Source of the DNA: JACKJK01 sp046159835
Lineage (GTDB): Bacteria; Pseudomonadota; Alphaproteobacteria; Rhizobiales; Tepidamorphaceae
Assembly (NCBI RefSeq): GCF_046159835.1
Contig: NZ_JBJXCY010000001.1
Coordinates: 248,001 to 312,000, forward strand
Reading direction: 5' to 3'
Length of the DNA stretch: 64,000 nt
Both the position numbers and the translations under genes were made by a program. Position 1 is the first letter of the stretch. The number at the start of each line of letters is the position of its first letter. Below are positions 34,799-44,304 of the stretch, piece by piece. The notes beneath the pieces are model-generated. The model was not told the origin of the DNA. It saw only the letters and a list, made by a program, of their open reading frames with translations, and searched no databases.

Positions 34799-34972
34799 AT
34801 GGCAAAATCCCACCGCAAGGCTGACTTGCCCACAAAGACCTGCAAGACCTGCGGGCGCCCGTTCGCGTGGCGCAAGAAGTGGGAGCGGGGCTGGGAACAG
34901 GTGCTCTACTGCTCGCAGCGTTGCGCCCGCGAGGCGCGCTCCGGAAAATCCGAGAAGGACAACTCTACCTGA
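34799..34972 (+). CDS. DUF2256 small zinc-ribbon-like protein
   Basis: This 57-residue protein has the DUF2256 signature K-T-C-K-T-C-G-R-P-F-x-W-R-K-K-W then YCSQRCARE, giving two cysteine pairs able to bind zinc. The tail is lysine-rich. Function unknown. It ends 8 bp inside the convergent Lrp gene, and the start lacks a strong ribosome binding site. Confidence 0.8.
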   Translation: MAKSHRKADLPTKTCKTCGRPFAWRKKWERGWEQVLYCSQRCAREARSGKSEKDNST

Positions 34973-35420
34973 GGCGCGCGGCCTGGTACTTCACCTGCCG
35001 GATGGGAATGGAGGACTCGATGGAGGCGACACCGTCGATCCGCGTCAGCCGCGCGGTGAGGAACCGCTCGAACTCCTCAAGGTCGCGCACAGAGACGCGC
35101 AGCAGGTAGTCGAAGCTGCCGGTCATCAGCCAGCAGTCGCACACCTCCGGATAGCCCGCGATGGCACGCTCGAAGGCGACCAGCCTGTCGTCCACCTGCC
35201 GGTCGAGGCGCACGGAGACGAACACGTTGACCCCGAAGCCGAGCTTTGCCGCATCAACCTGCACGCTGTAGCCGGTGATGTAGCCGTCCGCCTCCAGCTT
35301 GCGGATGCGCCGCGCGCAAGGAGAGGGCGACAGCCCCACCTTCTCGGACAGCTCCTGATGGGACAAACGCGCGTCGCGCTGAAGCTCCGACAGGATTTTG
35401 TGGTCGATCTCGTCCAGCAT
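34965..35420 (-). CDS. Lrp/AsnC family transcriptional regulator, divergent from the E1 gene
   Basis: This 151-residue regulator has a winged helix-turn-helix (LDEIDHKILSELQRDARLSHQELSEKVG, SPSPCARRIRKLE) and a RAM domain with MTGSFDYLLRVSV. The ATG at 35420 has GAGG upstream; an earlier ATG pair at 35447 has none. It is divergent from the large dehydrogenase E1 gene, so it probably controls that gene in response to an amino acid or keto acid. That link is inferred from arrangement. Confidence 0.9.
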   Translation of the reverse strand: MLDEIDHKILSELQRDARLSHQELSEKVGLSPSPCARRIRKLEADGYITGYSVQVDAAKLGFGVNVFVSVRLDRQVDDRLVAFERAIAGYPEVCDCWLMTGSFDYLLRVSVRDLEEFERFLTARLTRIDGVASIESSIPIRQVKYQAARLR

Positions 35421-35487
35421 TGCGCCTCGGCCGCCTGAATTCATCACGGTTCGACAAAACCACGCCGGAAATCAGCGTCGCGCTTGC

Positions 35488-35505
35488 CAATCTCTAGCAA
35501 GATTG
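35488..35505. promoter_or_regulatory. Dyad between lrp and the E1 gene
   Basis: CAATCT-CTAGCA-AGATTG is a perfect 6-bp-arm inverted repeat with an 18-bp span. It is about 67 bp from the Lrp start and 55 bp from the E1 start. It is the clearest candidate operator for the divergent Lrp regulator. Confidence 0.45.
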
Positions 35506-35560
35506 CACGTAACCTCCAAGCGTGATGCGATATTCATGCCCGTGAACGGGAGACGCGCAG

Positions 35561-37936
35561 ATGGAAGAAGAAACAAGGCACCTGAAAGCAATCGAGCAGC
35601 GGCTGTTGTGGCTGTCCCACTGGATGATCCACAACGCCAATCACCTGCGCGAGAAGGAAGACGGCATCAAGATCGGCGGCCACCAGGCGAGTTCCGCCTC
35701 CATGGTGTCGATCATGACGGCGCTCTACTTCACCGCACTGCGCCCGCAGGACCGGGTCGCCGTGAAGCCGCACGCCAGTCCGATCTTCCACGCCATGCAG
35801 TACATGATGGGCAACCAGACGCGCGAGCGCATGGAGAACTTCCGCGGCTTCGGCGGCGTGCAGTCCTACCCGAGCCGCACGAAGGATGCCGGCGACGTCG
35901 ATTTCTCCACCGGCTCGGTCGGGCTTGGCGTCGGTATCACGGCGCTTGCCTCGATGGTGCAGGATTTCGTCGCCGCCAAGAGCTGGGGCGACGACCTCGA
36001 ACTTGGCCGCATGGTCGCGCTCGTCGGGGATGCCGAACTCGACGAGGGCAACGTCTACGAGGTGCTGCAGGAAGGCTGGAAGAACGACCTGCGCAATTGC
36101 TGGTGGATCATCGACTACAACCGCCAGTCCCTCGACGGCATCGTCCGCGAGGGTCTGTTCGAGCGCATCGAGGACATCTTCCGCGCTTTCTCGTGGGACG
36201 TTGTGAAGGTCAAGTACGGTGCCTTGCAGCGCGCCGCCTTCGAGGAGCCGGGCGGCGAGCGCCTGCGCGAATGGATCGACCAGTGCCCGAACGTGGAATA
36301 TTCCGCGCTCACCTACATGGGCGGCGCGGTGTGGCGCGAACGCCTGATGGAGGACCTCGGCGACCAGGGCGATGTCAGCGCGTTGATCGACAGGCGCAGC
36401 GACCGCGAGCTTGCCTCGCTCATGGAAAATCTCGGCGGCAACTGCGTGGAGACCATGTCGGAGGTCTTCGCCGCGATCGACCATGACCGCCCGACCTGCT
36501 TTCTCGCCTACACCATCAAGGGCTGGGGCACGCCGATTGCCGGCCACAAGGACAACCACGGCGGCCTGATGACCAAGGCCCAGATGGCCGACTGGCAGAA
36601 GCACATGGGTGTCGCCGAGGGCGAGGAGTGGGAACCTTTCGCCGGCGTTGGTGATGTCGACGCGCTGCGCGACTTCATGGAGATGGCGCCGTTCTTTTCC
36701 AAGGGCGCGCGCCGCTATGACGATGCGCGCCTCAAGGTGCCGCAGGTGCCGGCACCGAGCGACCGCGAGATTTCCTCGCAGATGGCCTTCGGCAAGATCC
36801 TCGACGAGTTGTCGAAGTCCGACGGCGAGCTTGCCGCCCGCATCCTCACGACCTCGCCGGACGTGACCGGCACCACCAGCCTCGGGCCTTGGGTCAACCG
36901 GCGCAAGCTGTTCGCCCGCGCCGAGATGGCGGACGCCTTTATCGAGCACCGCATTCCCTCAACCGCCAAGTGGGAGTTCACGCCCAAGGGCCAGCACATC
37001 GAGCTCGGTATCGCGGAGATGAACCTGTTCCTGCTGCTGGGTGCGGCAGGCCTCTCGCATTCGCTGTTCGGCAAGCGGCTCATCCCCATCGGCACGGTCT
37101 ACGATCCCTTCGTGTGCCGTGGCCTCGATGCGCTGAACTACGCCTGCTACCAGGACGCCCGCTTCATGATCGTCGGCACCCCGTCCGGCGTGACGCTCTC
37201 GCCGGAAGGCGGCGCGCACCAGTCCATCGGCACGCCGCTCATCGGCATGAGCCAGGACGGGCTGGCCGCTTTTGAGCCGGCCTTTGCCGACGAACTCGCC
37301 GTCATCATGGAATGGGCCTTTGACTACATGCAGCGCAGCGGCGAGGGCGACCCGGACGAGCGCACATGGCTGCGCGACGAGACGGGCGGCTCGGTCTACC
37401 TGCGCCTGACGACCAACCCGATCGAGCAGCCGGGCAAGCGCGCCGACGACGACTTCCGCCAAGGCTCCATCGACGGCGGCTACTGGCTGCGCAAGCCGGG
37501 GCCGAACTGCGAGGTCGTGATTGCCTACCAGGGTGCTGTCGCGCCGCAAGCGATCCGCGCGGCAGGGCAATTGTCTCAGTCGCGCCGCGATGTCGGCGTG
37601 CTTGCGATCACGTCCGCCGACCGCCTCAATGCCGGCTGGACGGCAGCCCAGCGCGCCCGCTCGCGCGGCAATACCAATGCGGTCAGCCATGTCGAGCATT
37701 TGCTCGCCGACCTGCCGTCCCATTGCAGCGTCATCACCGTCATCGATGGGCACCCGGCGACGCTGTCATGGCTCGGCTCGGTGTGGGGTCACCGCACGAT
37801 CCCGCTCGGCGTAGAGCACTTTGGCCAGACGGGCACCATTGGCGATCTCTACCACCATTACGGGATCGACGCCGACGCCATCATCGAGAAGGTCAACGGG
37901 CTGACGGTCGGCCGCCGCGCCAGCTACACGCTCTAA
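35561..37936 (+). CDS. Homodimeric 2-oxoacid dehydrogenase E1 (AceE-like)
   Basis: This 791-residue thiamine-diphosphate enzyme has transketolase-like domains. The TPP motif runs from GDAELDEGN (156-164) to IIDYNRQSLDG (183-193). AIDHDRPTCFLAYTIKGWG and EGGAHQSIGTP are family segments. It is about 100 residues shorter than E. coli AceE. No E2 or E3 gene lies beside it, so it must share partners from elsewhere or act on a branched or aromatic keto acid. Its divergent Lrp regulator fits control by an amino acid. Confidence 0.88.
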   Translation: MEEETRHLKAIEQRLLWLSHWMIHNANHLREKEDGIKIGGHQASSASMVSIMTALYFTALRPQDRVAVKPHASPIFHAMQYMMGNQTRERMENFRGFGGVQSYPSRTKDAGDVDFSTGSVGLGVGITALASMVQDFVAAKSWGDDLELGRMVALVGDAELDEGNVYEVLQEGWKNDLRNCWWIIDYNRQSLDGIVREGLFERIEDIFRAFSWDVVKVKYGALQRAAFEEPGGERLREWIDQCPNVEYSALTYMGGAVWRERLMEDLGDQGDVSALIDRRSDRELASLMENLGGNCVETMSEVFAAIDHDRPTCFLAYTIKGWGTPIAGHKDNHGGLMTKAQMADWQKHMGVAEGEEWEPFAGVGDVDALRDFMEMAPFFSKGARRYDDARLKVPQVPAPSDREISSQMAFGKILDELSKSDGELAARILTTSPDVTGTTSLGPWVNRRKLFARAEMADAFIEHRIPSTAKWEFTPKGQHIELGIAEMNLFLLLGAAGLSHSLFGKRLIPIGTVYDPFVCRGLDALNYACYQDARFMIVGTPSGVTLSPEGGAHQSIGTPLIGMSQDGLAAFEPAFADELAVIMEWAFDYMQRSGEGDPDERTWLRDETGGSVYLRLTTNPIEQPGKRADDDFRQGSIDGGYWLRKPGPNCEVVIAYQGAVAPQAIRAAGQLSQSRRDVGVLAITSADRLNAGWTAAQRARSRGNTNAVSHVEHLLADLPSHCSVITVIDGHPATLSWLGSVWGHRTIPLGVEHFGQTGTIGDLYHHYGIDADAIIEKVNGLTVGRRASYTL

Positions 37937-38057
37937 GGCTCGCGGTACGCCTCCCGGTCTGCCATGCCACGCGCCGCGTGATAGGGTGCGCGCGGGGATT
38001 CGCGTGTTCAAGCTGGCAGGCGGGTTCCCGGTGTTTCACGACGGGGAGTGATCCGGC

Positions 38058-38795
38058 ATGGCGAAGAAGGCTGGAAGCGCGGCGGCGGAGGAGCCGGCGC
38101 GCAAGACGATGTACGGACAGGTGACGGTTCTCAACAACCGCGACCATGCCGACCTGACGCTCGGCCCGCTCAACGATCATCGCCACGCAGCCCACTTGAA
38201 TGCCGTCGCGATTGCCGCCGCCGAATTGCCGCAGGCCGCGATGCACTACCCGATCGTGTTCGGCGAGCATAACGGCGTGTGGTCGGCCTACGCGGTGGCT
38301 GGCCCGCGCGCGGAGCACAACGCCTTCATCGGGCCGGACGGGGCCTGGCTGCCGGGTCACTATGTTCCGGCCCTCGTGCGCCGCTACCCGTTCATTCTCG
38401 TTGGAAGCCCGGAAAGCGGGCGGCTGTCACTGGCCGCCGATCTCGAAGCCGAATGCCTGAAGGGCAGCGACGGCCAGCGCATCTACGAAGGCGGAAAGCC
38501 GACCCGGATCGCCGACAACATCCTGCGCTTCTGTCTTTCGTTCGACGAGCAGATGCAGGTCTCCGGCGTGCTGTTCAAACGCATCGCCGATGCCGGCATT
38601 TTCGTCGACCGGCAAGCCAAGGTGACGCTTCCCAGCGGCGAGACGAGCCAGATTTCGGGCTTCGCCATCGTCGACGAGAAAAAGCTGTCGGAACTGCCCG
38701 ACGAGATCTTCCTCACCCTGCGCGCCAACGGGGTGCTCAACCTGATCTTCTGTCACCTTTGGTCGATGCGCGGCTGGGAAAACATCCTGCAGTAG
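38058..38795 (+). CDS. SapC family protein
   Basis: This 245-residue protein has the SapC family pattern: VTVLNNRDHADLTL near the start, HYPIVFGEHNG and PGHYVPALVRRYPFILV in the middle and LHLLFCHLWSM-like residues near the C-terminus (NLIFCHLWSM). The family, named from a Campylobacter S-layer secretion gene, is present in many bacteria without an S-layer; its function is unclear. GGGGAG upstream gives a good ribosome binding site. Confidence 0.85.
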   Translation: MAKKAGSAAAEEPARKTMYGQVTVLNNRDHADLTLGPLNDHRHAAHLNAVAIAAAELPQAAMHYPIVFGEHNGVWSAYAVAGPRAEHNAFIGPDGAWLPGHYVPALVRRYPFILVGSPESGRLSLAADLEAECLKGSDGQRIYEGGKPTRIADNILRFCLSFDEQMQVSGVLFKRIADAGIFVDRQAKVTLPSGETSQISGFAIVDEKKLSELPDEIFLTLRANGVLNLIFCHLWSMRGWENILQ

Positions 38796-38805
38796 ACGCG
38801 AGCGC

Positions 38806-39774
38806 CTAGCGCCGCTTCGCGATGTTGTTCGCCATGACGCAGAGCAGTTCGAACATGATCGAGACGCCGAGCCAAGCCGTGCCTCCGGCCTGGTCGAAGG
38901 GTGGGGAGACCTCCACGAGGTCCGCGCCGACGATGTTCACGCCGTCGAGTTCGCGCACCACCTGAAGTGCCTGGAACGAGTTCGGTCCGCCGACTTCCGG
39001 CGTGCCGGTGCCCGGCGCGAAGGCCGGGTCCACGAAATCGATGTCGTAGGAGACGTAGGTCTTGCCCTCGCCGACGATTTCGCGAGCTTCCGCCATCACG
39101 TCCTCGATGCCGCGCGCAAAGAACTCCTCGATGGCGATGATCCGGATGCCGACGGATTCCGCGAAGTCGCGGTCTTCGCTGTCATAGGCCGTGCCGCGAA
39201 TGCCGATCTGCACCACGCGCTCCGGGTCGATCAGCTCTTCCTCGACAGCGCGGCGGAACGGCGTCCCGTGGGTGTACATGCAGCCGTCGAAATAGCTGTG
39301 GAACAGGTCCGTGTGGCTGTCGAAATGGATCATGCCCAGGGAGCCATTGGCCGCCAGCCCGCGCAGGATCGGCAGCGAGCACAAATGGTCGCCGCCGGCG
39401 GTCAGCGGCACGATCCCGGCCTGCTGGACTTTCGTGTAGTACCGCGTGAAGCGCTCGAGACTGTCCATCACGTCCGCCGGGTTCGGGCCGACATCGCCGA
39501 GGTCGGCGCAATTGACAAGCTCGAACGGGCGCACCCAGCTGGCCCCGTTCTGGGCGCGGATCATGGTGGAGTAGTCGCGAAGCTGGCGCGGTCCGTGGCG
39601 CGGGCCGGGCCGGTTGGTGGTGCCGCCGTCCCACGGCGCGCCTATGATCCCGATATCCACCTCGCCGATGCGCTCATCCTCCAGCGGCACGTGCGGCAGG
39701 CGCATGAAGGTCGGCACGCCCGCGAAACGCGGCAGGTCGAAGCCCGAGACCGGTTGGAAGAATTCATCGCGCAT
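38806..39774 (-). CDS. Agmatinase/ureohydrolase family protein
   Basis: This 322-residue enzyme belongs to the arginase/agmatinase family. Binuclear manganese residues are visible in GGDH (127-130), DSHTD (152-156) and SYDIDFVDP (242-250). Such enzymes hydrolyse guanidino compounds to urea and an amine. Agmatine is the obvious guess because putrescine genes lie further downstream, but guanidinobutyrate or guanidinopropionate are also possible. I use the ATG at 39774, which has GAGAGGGG 6 nt upstream; the TTG just before it is less likely. Confidence 0.88.
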   Translation of the reverse strand: MRDEFFQPVSGFDLPRFAGVPTFMRLPHVPLEDERIGEVDIGIIGAPWDGGTTNRPGPRHGPRQLRDYSTMIRAQNGASWVRPFELVNCADLGDVGPNPADVMDSLERFTRYYTKVQQAGIVPLTAGGDHLCSLPILRGLAANGSLGMIHFDSHTDLFHSYFDGCMYTHGTPFRRAVEEELIDPERVVQIGIRGTAYDSEDRDFAESVGIRIIAIEEFFARGIEDVMAEAREIVGEGKTYVSYDIDFVDPAFAPGTGTPEVGGPNSFQALQVVRELDGVNIVGADLVEVSPPFDQAGGTAWLGVSIMFELLCVMANNIAKRR

Positions 39775-39860
39775 CAAAAGCCCCTCTCTTGCATGGCTGC
39801 CAGAGACTAGCAGGCATTGCTGCGGCGTGAAGAACCTGCATGCTGCTCGGCGGGGAAACG

Positions 39861-40874
39861 ATGAGGGGCAGGCACTTGGAAAGCAGGCGCGAACGGCTGG
39901 TCGCTTCAGCGCGGGAAAAATCCGGCGGCCTGCTGCTAGCCGTCACGATTGCCGCCGCAGCCGTCTTCCTCTCGGAGCATTACGGCGCGCCGCAGATGCT
40001 CTTCGCGCTGCTGATCGGCATGGCTTTCAACTTCCTCGCCACCGAGGAGAAGACCGCCGTCGGCATCGACTTTTCCGCTCGGACCGTCCTGCGCGTCGGC
40101 GTCGCGCTGCTCGGTATCCGGCTGTCTGCCGCCGACATCCTCGGCCACGGTTGGGTCCCGGTCGCGGCCATCGTGGTCTTTGTCGCCAGCACCATCGTCG
40201 CCGGGCTGGTGATCTCGCGCCTTGCGGGACGTTCGATCGACTTCGGCCTGCTGACCGGTGGCGCGGTCGCGATCTGCGGCGCTTCGGCGGCGCTCGCGAT
40301 CACCTCTGTTCTGTCACCCGAAAAACGCTCCGAACGCGACACCCTTTTCACCGTGGTCGCCGTCACCACGCTCTCGACCCTGGCGATGGTTCTCTATCCG
40401 GTGCTGTTCAAGTCGCTCGGGTTGGATGACAACCAGACCGGGTTTCTCATCGGTGCGACGGTGCACGATGTCGCGCAGGTCGTCGGCGCGGGCTACTCGG
40501 TCTCGGATGTGGCCGGCGACATGGCCACGCTCACCAAGCTGCAACGCGTCGCGCTGCTGCCCATCGTGCTGCTGGTCATCCTCGCCTTCAACCGGGGCAG
40601 GGGTGGGGAGAAGGGTACGGTCGGCCTGCCGTGGTTCCTCGTCGGCTTCGTCATCCTCATGGGCATCAACAGCCTCGGCGTCGTGCCGGGCGTGGTGCGT
40701 GACGTGCTGTCGGATACCTCGCGCTGGCTGCTGGTGATGGCGATTGCCGCACTCGGGGTGAAGACCTCGCTGAAGGAGATGTTCGCCGTCGGGCCGAGGC
40801 AGGCGATGATCGTCGTCGGCGAGACGGTTTTCCTGCTCGTTCTCGCGCTGGGGTTCGTTCTCGCGGTGATGTGA
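39861..40874 (+). CDS. YeiH family putative sulfate exporter
   Basis: This 337-residue membrane protein has about ten helices and family motifs: ALLIGMAFNF, RVGVALLGIRLS and TGGAVAICGASAALAI. The family is annotated as putative sulfate exporters; real substrates are poorly known. I use the ATG at 39861, preceded by GGCGGGG; an earlier in-frame ATG at 39840 would add seven residues. Confidence 0.85.
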   Translation: MRGRHLESRRERLVASAREKSGGLLLAVTIAAAAVFLSEHYGAPQMLFALLIGMAFNFLATEEKTAVGIDFSARTVLRVGVALLGIRLSAADILGHGWVPVAAIVVFVASTIVAGLVISRLAGRSIDFGLLTGGAVAICGASAALAITSVLSPEKRSERDTLFTVVAVTTLSTLAMVLYPVLFKSLGLDDNQTGFLIGATVHDVAQVVGAGYSVSDVAGDMATLTKLQRVALLPIVLLVILAFNRGRGGEKGTVGLPWFLVGFVILMGINSLGVVPGVVRDVLSDTSRWLLVMAIAALGVKTSLKEMFAVGPRQAMIVVGETVFLLVLALGFVLAVM

Positions 40875-40948
40875 CAACGACTGCCGTTGCGTCCGGTAAC
40901 CGCGATGCTACGCTTGCCGGCATCAGGTCCTGACCCGGAGACGAGACG

Positions 40949-41689
40949 ATGCGCATCATCCTCGCCGCCTTGCTGTTCGTGTGCCTAAGCCTGCCGACAC
41001 CGGCTCCCGCGCAAGGCTACGACGTCGACCTCGAACTCGTGCTGCTCGCTGATGCGACCGGCTCGATCGACGACCGCGAGATCCAGTTCCAGCGCGAGGG
41101 CTATGCCAGTGCCATCACCCACCCGCAGGTGCTCTCGGCCATCGCGCAGGGCGGATACGGGCGCATCGCGATCACTTATGTCGAGTGGGCGGATTCCGCC
41201 TCGCAGCAGGTGGTGGCGGACTGGGCGGTCATCTCGGATGCGGCCAGCGCGGAAGCCTTCGCCGCCGAACTGCGCGGCAAGCCGCGCCTCGCATTCGGCC
41301 GCAACGCAATCGGCGCGGCGCTGCTCTTCGGCAAGAAGCTGATCGAGGAGAACAATCACCGTGGCCTGCGCCGCGTGCTCGACTTGTCAGCCGACAGTGC
41401 CAACAACTGGTCCGGGCCGCCGATTGCGCTGGCGCGCGACGAGGTGCTTGCCGCAGGGATTACCATCAACGGCCTCGCCATCCTGTGCCGCAACTGCTCC
41501 GGGCGGCCGGTCGACTACGACCTGGAAGCCGCCTTCACCCAGCAGTTGATCGGCGGCGCGGGATCCTTCGTCATCACCGCTGACAGCGAAGCAACCTTCG
41601 CGGAAGCCGTGCGGCGGAAATTGATCCTTGAAATCGCCCAACTGCCGGGCAAAGTCGCGGAACACGAGCCGGTGCACGCGCGCCGGTAG
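40949..41689 (+). CDS. DUF1194 domain secreted protein (VWA-like)
   Basis: This 246-residue protein has a signal peptide (residues 1-22, ending APAQG) and a DUF1194 domain related to von Willebrand A folds. The metal-site-like motif is LVLLADATGSID near residue 31, with D-x-T-x-S in place of the usual D-x-S-x-S. VLDLSADSANN and INGLAILCRNC are family segments. It is likely periplasmic and may bind partners through a metal site; the role is unknown. Confidence 0.85.
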   Translation: MRIILAALLFVCLSLPTPAPAQGYDVDLELVLLADATGSIDDREIQFQREGYASAITHPQVLSAIAQGGYGRIAITYVEWADSASQQVVADWAVISDAASAEAFAAELRGKPRLAFGRNAIGAALLFGKKLIEENNHRGLRRVLDLSADSANNWSGPPIALARDEVLAAGITINGLAILCRNCSGRPVDYDLEAAFTQQLIGGAGSFVITADSEATFAEAVRRKLILEIAQLPGKVAEHEPVHARR

Positions 41690-41724
41690 TCTGGCTTCCG
41701 CCATCCGGTGTTCAAGGGTCTCTA

Positions 41725-42117
41725 ATGGGTGTTTTCACAACGCGTCGCGGCCGGGTCCGCATCTGGGTCTATGCGCTTGCCTTCCTCGTGCTCGTGCCGA
41801 TGTGCGGGCTGGTTGCCGCAATGTTCATCCAGCCGGAACGCTTCGCGCGCGATGATGGCTGCGTGACCGCGGGCGACGACGGCATCACCAACCAGTGCAG
41901 CAGGACGGTCGTTATGGAAGCCTGCGTTTCCGGTGACGACGGCATCCGCGAATGCGCTCGCCAGGAGATCGAGGGTGGCGCGACCATTGAGCGCCCCGCA
42001 TCGCTTCCTGCCGGCGACCTGCAGCTTGCCGCCTGCCACGCGCCCTACCTGCCCGCCAAGGTCACTTCGCCGCTCAATCTCTCGCTGCTGATCGACGGTT
42101 GCCGCAAGCCCGAGTGA
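41725..42117 (+). CDS. Hypothetical membrane-anchored periplasmic protein
   Basis: I do not recognise this 130-residue protein. It has an N-terminal basic stretch (TTRRGRVR), one membrane helix (about 13-34) and a cysteine-containing periplasmic part with six cysteines (for example GCVTAGDDG, NQCSRT, EACVSGDDGIRECARQ, LAACHAPYLPAK, DGCRKPE). Two GDDGI repeats occur. The even number of cysteines suggests disulfides. It lies 35 bp after the DUF1194 gene and may be co-transcribed. Confidence 0.6.
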   Translation: MGVFTTRRGRVRIWVYALAFLVLVPMCGLVAAMFIQPERFARDDGCVTAGDDGITNQCSRTVVMEACVSGDDGIRECARQEIEGGATIERPASLPAGDLQLAACHAPYLPAKVTSPLNLSLLIDGCRKPE

Positions 42118-42216
42118 GGTGTTGCCGCGCGCGCAACAGTGCGTTCGACCCGCTTTCCTTTCGGAACGAACGGGACATGTGCTTGTTCTCCTCGTGCACA
42201 CAAGGAGACGAATGAC

Positions 42217-43188
42217 ATGGGCATGCTGGTCGACGGCGAATGGCAGACGGGCGAAGTCGCGCCCACCAACGACGATGGTGCGTTCGAGCGCGATGAGTCG
42301 GTGTTCCGCAATTGGGTGACGAAGGACGGCGAGGCCGGACCGGACGGCGTGGGCGGCTTCAAGGCCGAGGATGGCCGCTATCACCTCTACGTTGCGTGGG
42401 CCTGTCCGTGGGCGCACCGCGCGCTCATTTTTCGCAAGCTGAAGGGCCTGGAAGACATGATCCCGGTGTCGGTCGTCCACTGGTACATGGGCGACGACGG
42501 CTGGACCTTCAAAGAAGCGCCGGGCGTTGTTCCTGATACCGTCAACGGCGCGGACTACTTGCGCGAGGTCTACCAGACGGCGAAATCCGACTATACCGGC
42601 AAGGTCACGGTCCCGGTGCTCTGGGACAAGCAGCGCGACACCATCGTCTCCAACGAATCCGCCGACATCATCCGCATGTTCAATTCCGCCTTCGACGAAA
42701 TCGGCGCGAAGCCCGGTGACTACGTGCCGGACGACAAGCGCGACGAGATCGACGCGATCAACGAGCGCGTCTACGACACGCTGAACAATGGCGTTTACAA
42801 GGCCGGTTTCGCCAAGAGCCAGGACGCTTACGAAAAGGCCGTGAAGCCGCTGTTCGAGACGATGGACTGGCTCGACGAGAAGCTCGGCAAGTCACGTTAT
42901 CTCACCGGCGACGAGACAACCGAGGCCGACTGGCGGCTGTTCCCGACCCTGTTCCGGTTTGATGCGGTCTACAACTGCCACTTCAAGTGCCACCTGCGCC
43001 GCCTCACCGACTATCCCAACCTGTGGCCCTATGCCCGCGACCTGTACCAGCAGCCGGGTATCGCCGAGACCACCAACCTCGAACACGCCAAGCTGCATTA
43101 CTACCGCAGCCACGAGTCGGTGAACCCGAGCGGGATCGTGCCCATCGGCCCGGACATGGACTGGGACGCGCCGCACGGGCGCGGCTAG
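42217..43188 (+). CDS. Glutathionyl-hydroquinone reductase (Xi-class GST)
   Basis: This 323-residue enzyme has the Xi-class glutathione transferase active site ACPWAHR with catalytic Cys63, then VHWYMGDDGWTF and the thioredoxin-fold motif TVPVLWDKQRDTIVSNES. The C-terminal helical domain carries the usual LFPTLFRFDAVY and NLWPYARDLYQ. It reduces glutathionyl-hydroquinones to hydroquinones. AAGGAG lies 8 nt before the ATG at 42217. Confidence 0.93.
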   Translation: MGMLVDGEWQTGEVAPTNDDGAFERDESVFRNWVTKDGEAGPDGVGGFKAEDGRYHLYVAWACPWAHRALIFRKLKGLEDMIPVSVVHWYMGDDGWTFKEAPGVVPDTVNGADYLREVYQTAKSDYTGKVTVPVLWDKQRDTIVSNESADIIRMFNSAFDEIGAKPGDYVPDDKRDEIDAINERVYDTLNNGVYKAGFAKSQDAYEKAVKPLFETMDWLDEKLGKSRYLTGDETTEADWRLFPTLFRFDAVYNCHFKCHLRRLTDYPNLWPYARDLYQQPGIAETTNLEHAKLHYYRSHESVNPSGIVPIGPDMDWDAPHGRG

Positions 43189-43200
43189 CGGTGGTGGTTC

Positions 43201-44304
43201 CTAGCTGGCTTTCGCGCCGCGCGCCGGTGTGCGTTCCACGCTCAGCGACTTGATGACGGCCCAGACCGGCGCCCCTTCCCGGATCGACAGCCGGTCACGC
43301 GAAAGCTTGGTGATGCGCGCCAGCAGCGCCGTGCCGGCGCAATCGAGCCGTACGTCGACATAGGGTCCCTTGTCCTCGCGCAGCGCAGCGATGGTGCAGG
43401 CAAGCACGTTGTTGGCGCTGATCGCGCCCGGTTTCTCGCTCGCCAGCATCACATCGCGGGCGCGCACGCGCAGCCGCAGCGGTGCGCCGATCTCCTCGCG
43501 CACGCGCGGCACGAGGAAGGAATTTCCGCCGACGTCGATCTGGGACATCTCGGCGTCATCGAGGTGCGCCGCGACGGTGCCTTCCAGCACCGCCCCCGCT
43601 TCGAAGCGACCGGTCAGGGGAAAGAGGTCGAGGCGGGCCATGATTTCGTCCACCGGTCCGCTTGCCGCGACGCGACCCTTGTCGATCACGACGATATCGT
43701 TGGAGAGCCGCGTGACCTCGTCGATGGAATGGCTGACGAACAGGATCGGGATGCGCGCCTCGTCCCGCAGCCGTTCGAGGTAGGGCATGATGCCCGCCTT
43801 GCGGGCGGAATCGAGCGAGGCCATCGGCTCGTCCAGCAACAGCACGGAGGGGTTCTTCAGCAGCGCACGTCCGAGCGCGACGCGCTGGCGCTCGCCCCCG
43901 GAAAGCTGCCGGGGCATGCGCGCGGTCAGCTCGCCAAGCCCCAGCATCTCGATCACCTGCCCACGCGCGGCACGGCCCAGCGGGTCGCGGGCGCGCTTCG
44001 CACCGAAATCGAGATTGCGCTGCACATTCAGGTGCGGGAACAGCCGCGAATCCTGGAAGACGTAGCCGATCTGCCGCTTGCGGGCCGCGACGTTCGTGCG
44101 GGTCGCGGTGTCCAGTACGGCTTCGCCGTTGAGGCGCACCGTCCCGCTGCGCGGTTTCAGCAACCCCGCGATGACGTTGATCGTTGTCGACTTCCCGCTG
44201 CCCGAGGGGCCGAACAGCGCGGTGATGCCCGGCTGGTCGACGGCAAAGCCGATGTCGAGATCAAAGGCGTTGAAGCCGTGCTGGTAGGAGACGTCGATGC
44301 TCAC
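43201..44304 (-). CDS. modC: Molybdate ABC transporter ATP-binding protein
   Basis: This 367-residue ATPase has Walker A GPSGSGKST near residue 32, the signature LSGGERQRVALGRALL near 129 and Walker B VLLLDEP. The C-terminal TOBE domain (molybdate-binding fold) spans about residues 290-360. The start is GTG at 44304, inside the last bases of modB, a common modBC overlap. With ModA and ModB it imports molybdate for molybdenum cofactor enzymes. No modE lies nearby. Confidence 0.94.
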   Translation of the reverse strand: MSIDVSYQHGFNAFDLDIGFAVDQPGITALFGPSGSGKSTTINVIAGLLKPRSGTVRLNGEAVLDTATRTNVAARKRQIGYVFQDSRLFPHLNVQRNLDFGAKRARDPLGRAARGQVIEMLGLGELTARMPRQLSGGERQRVALGRALLKNPSVLLLDEPMASLDSARKAGIMPYLERLRDEARIPILFVSHSIDEVTRLSNDIVVIDKGRVAASGPVDEIMARLDLFPLTGRFEAGAVLEGTVAAHLDDAEMSQIDVGGNSFLVPRVREEIGAPLRLRVRARDVMLASEKPGAISANNVLACTIAALREDKGPYVDVRLDCAGTALLARITKLSRDRLSIREGAPVWAVIKSLSVERTPARGAKAS

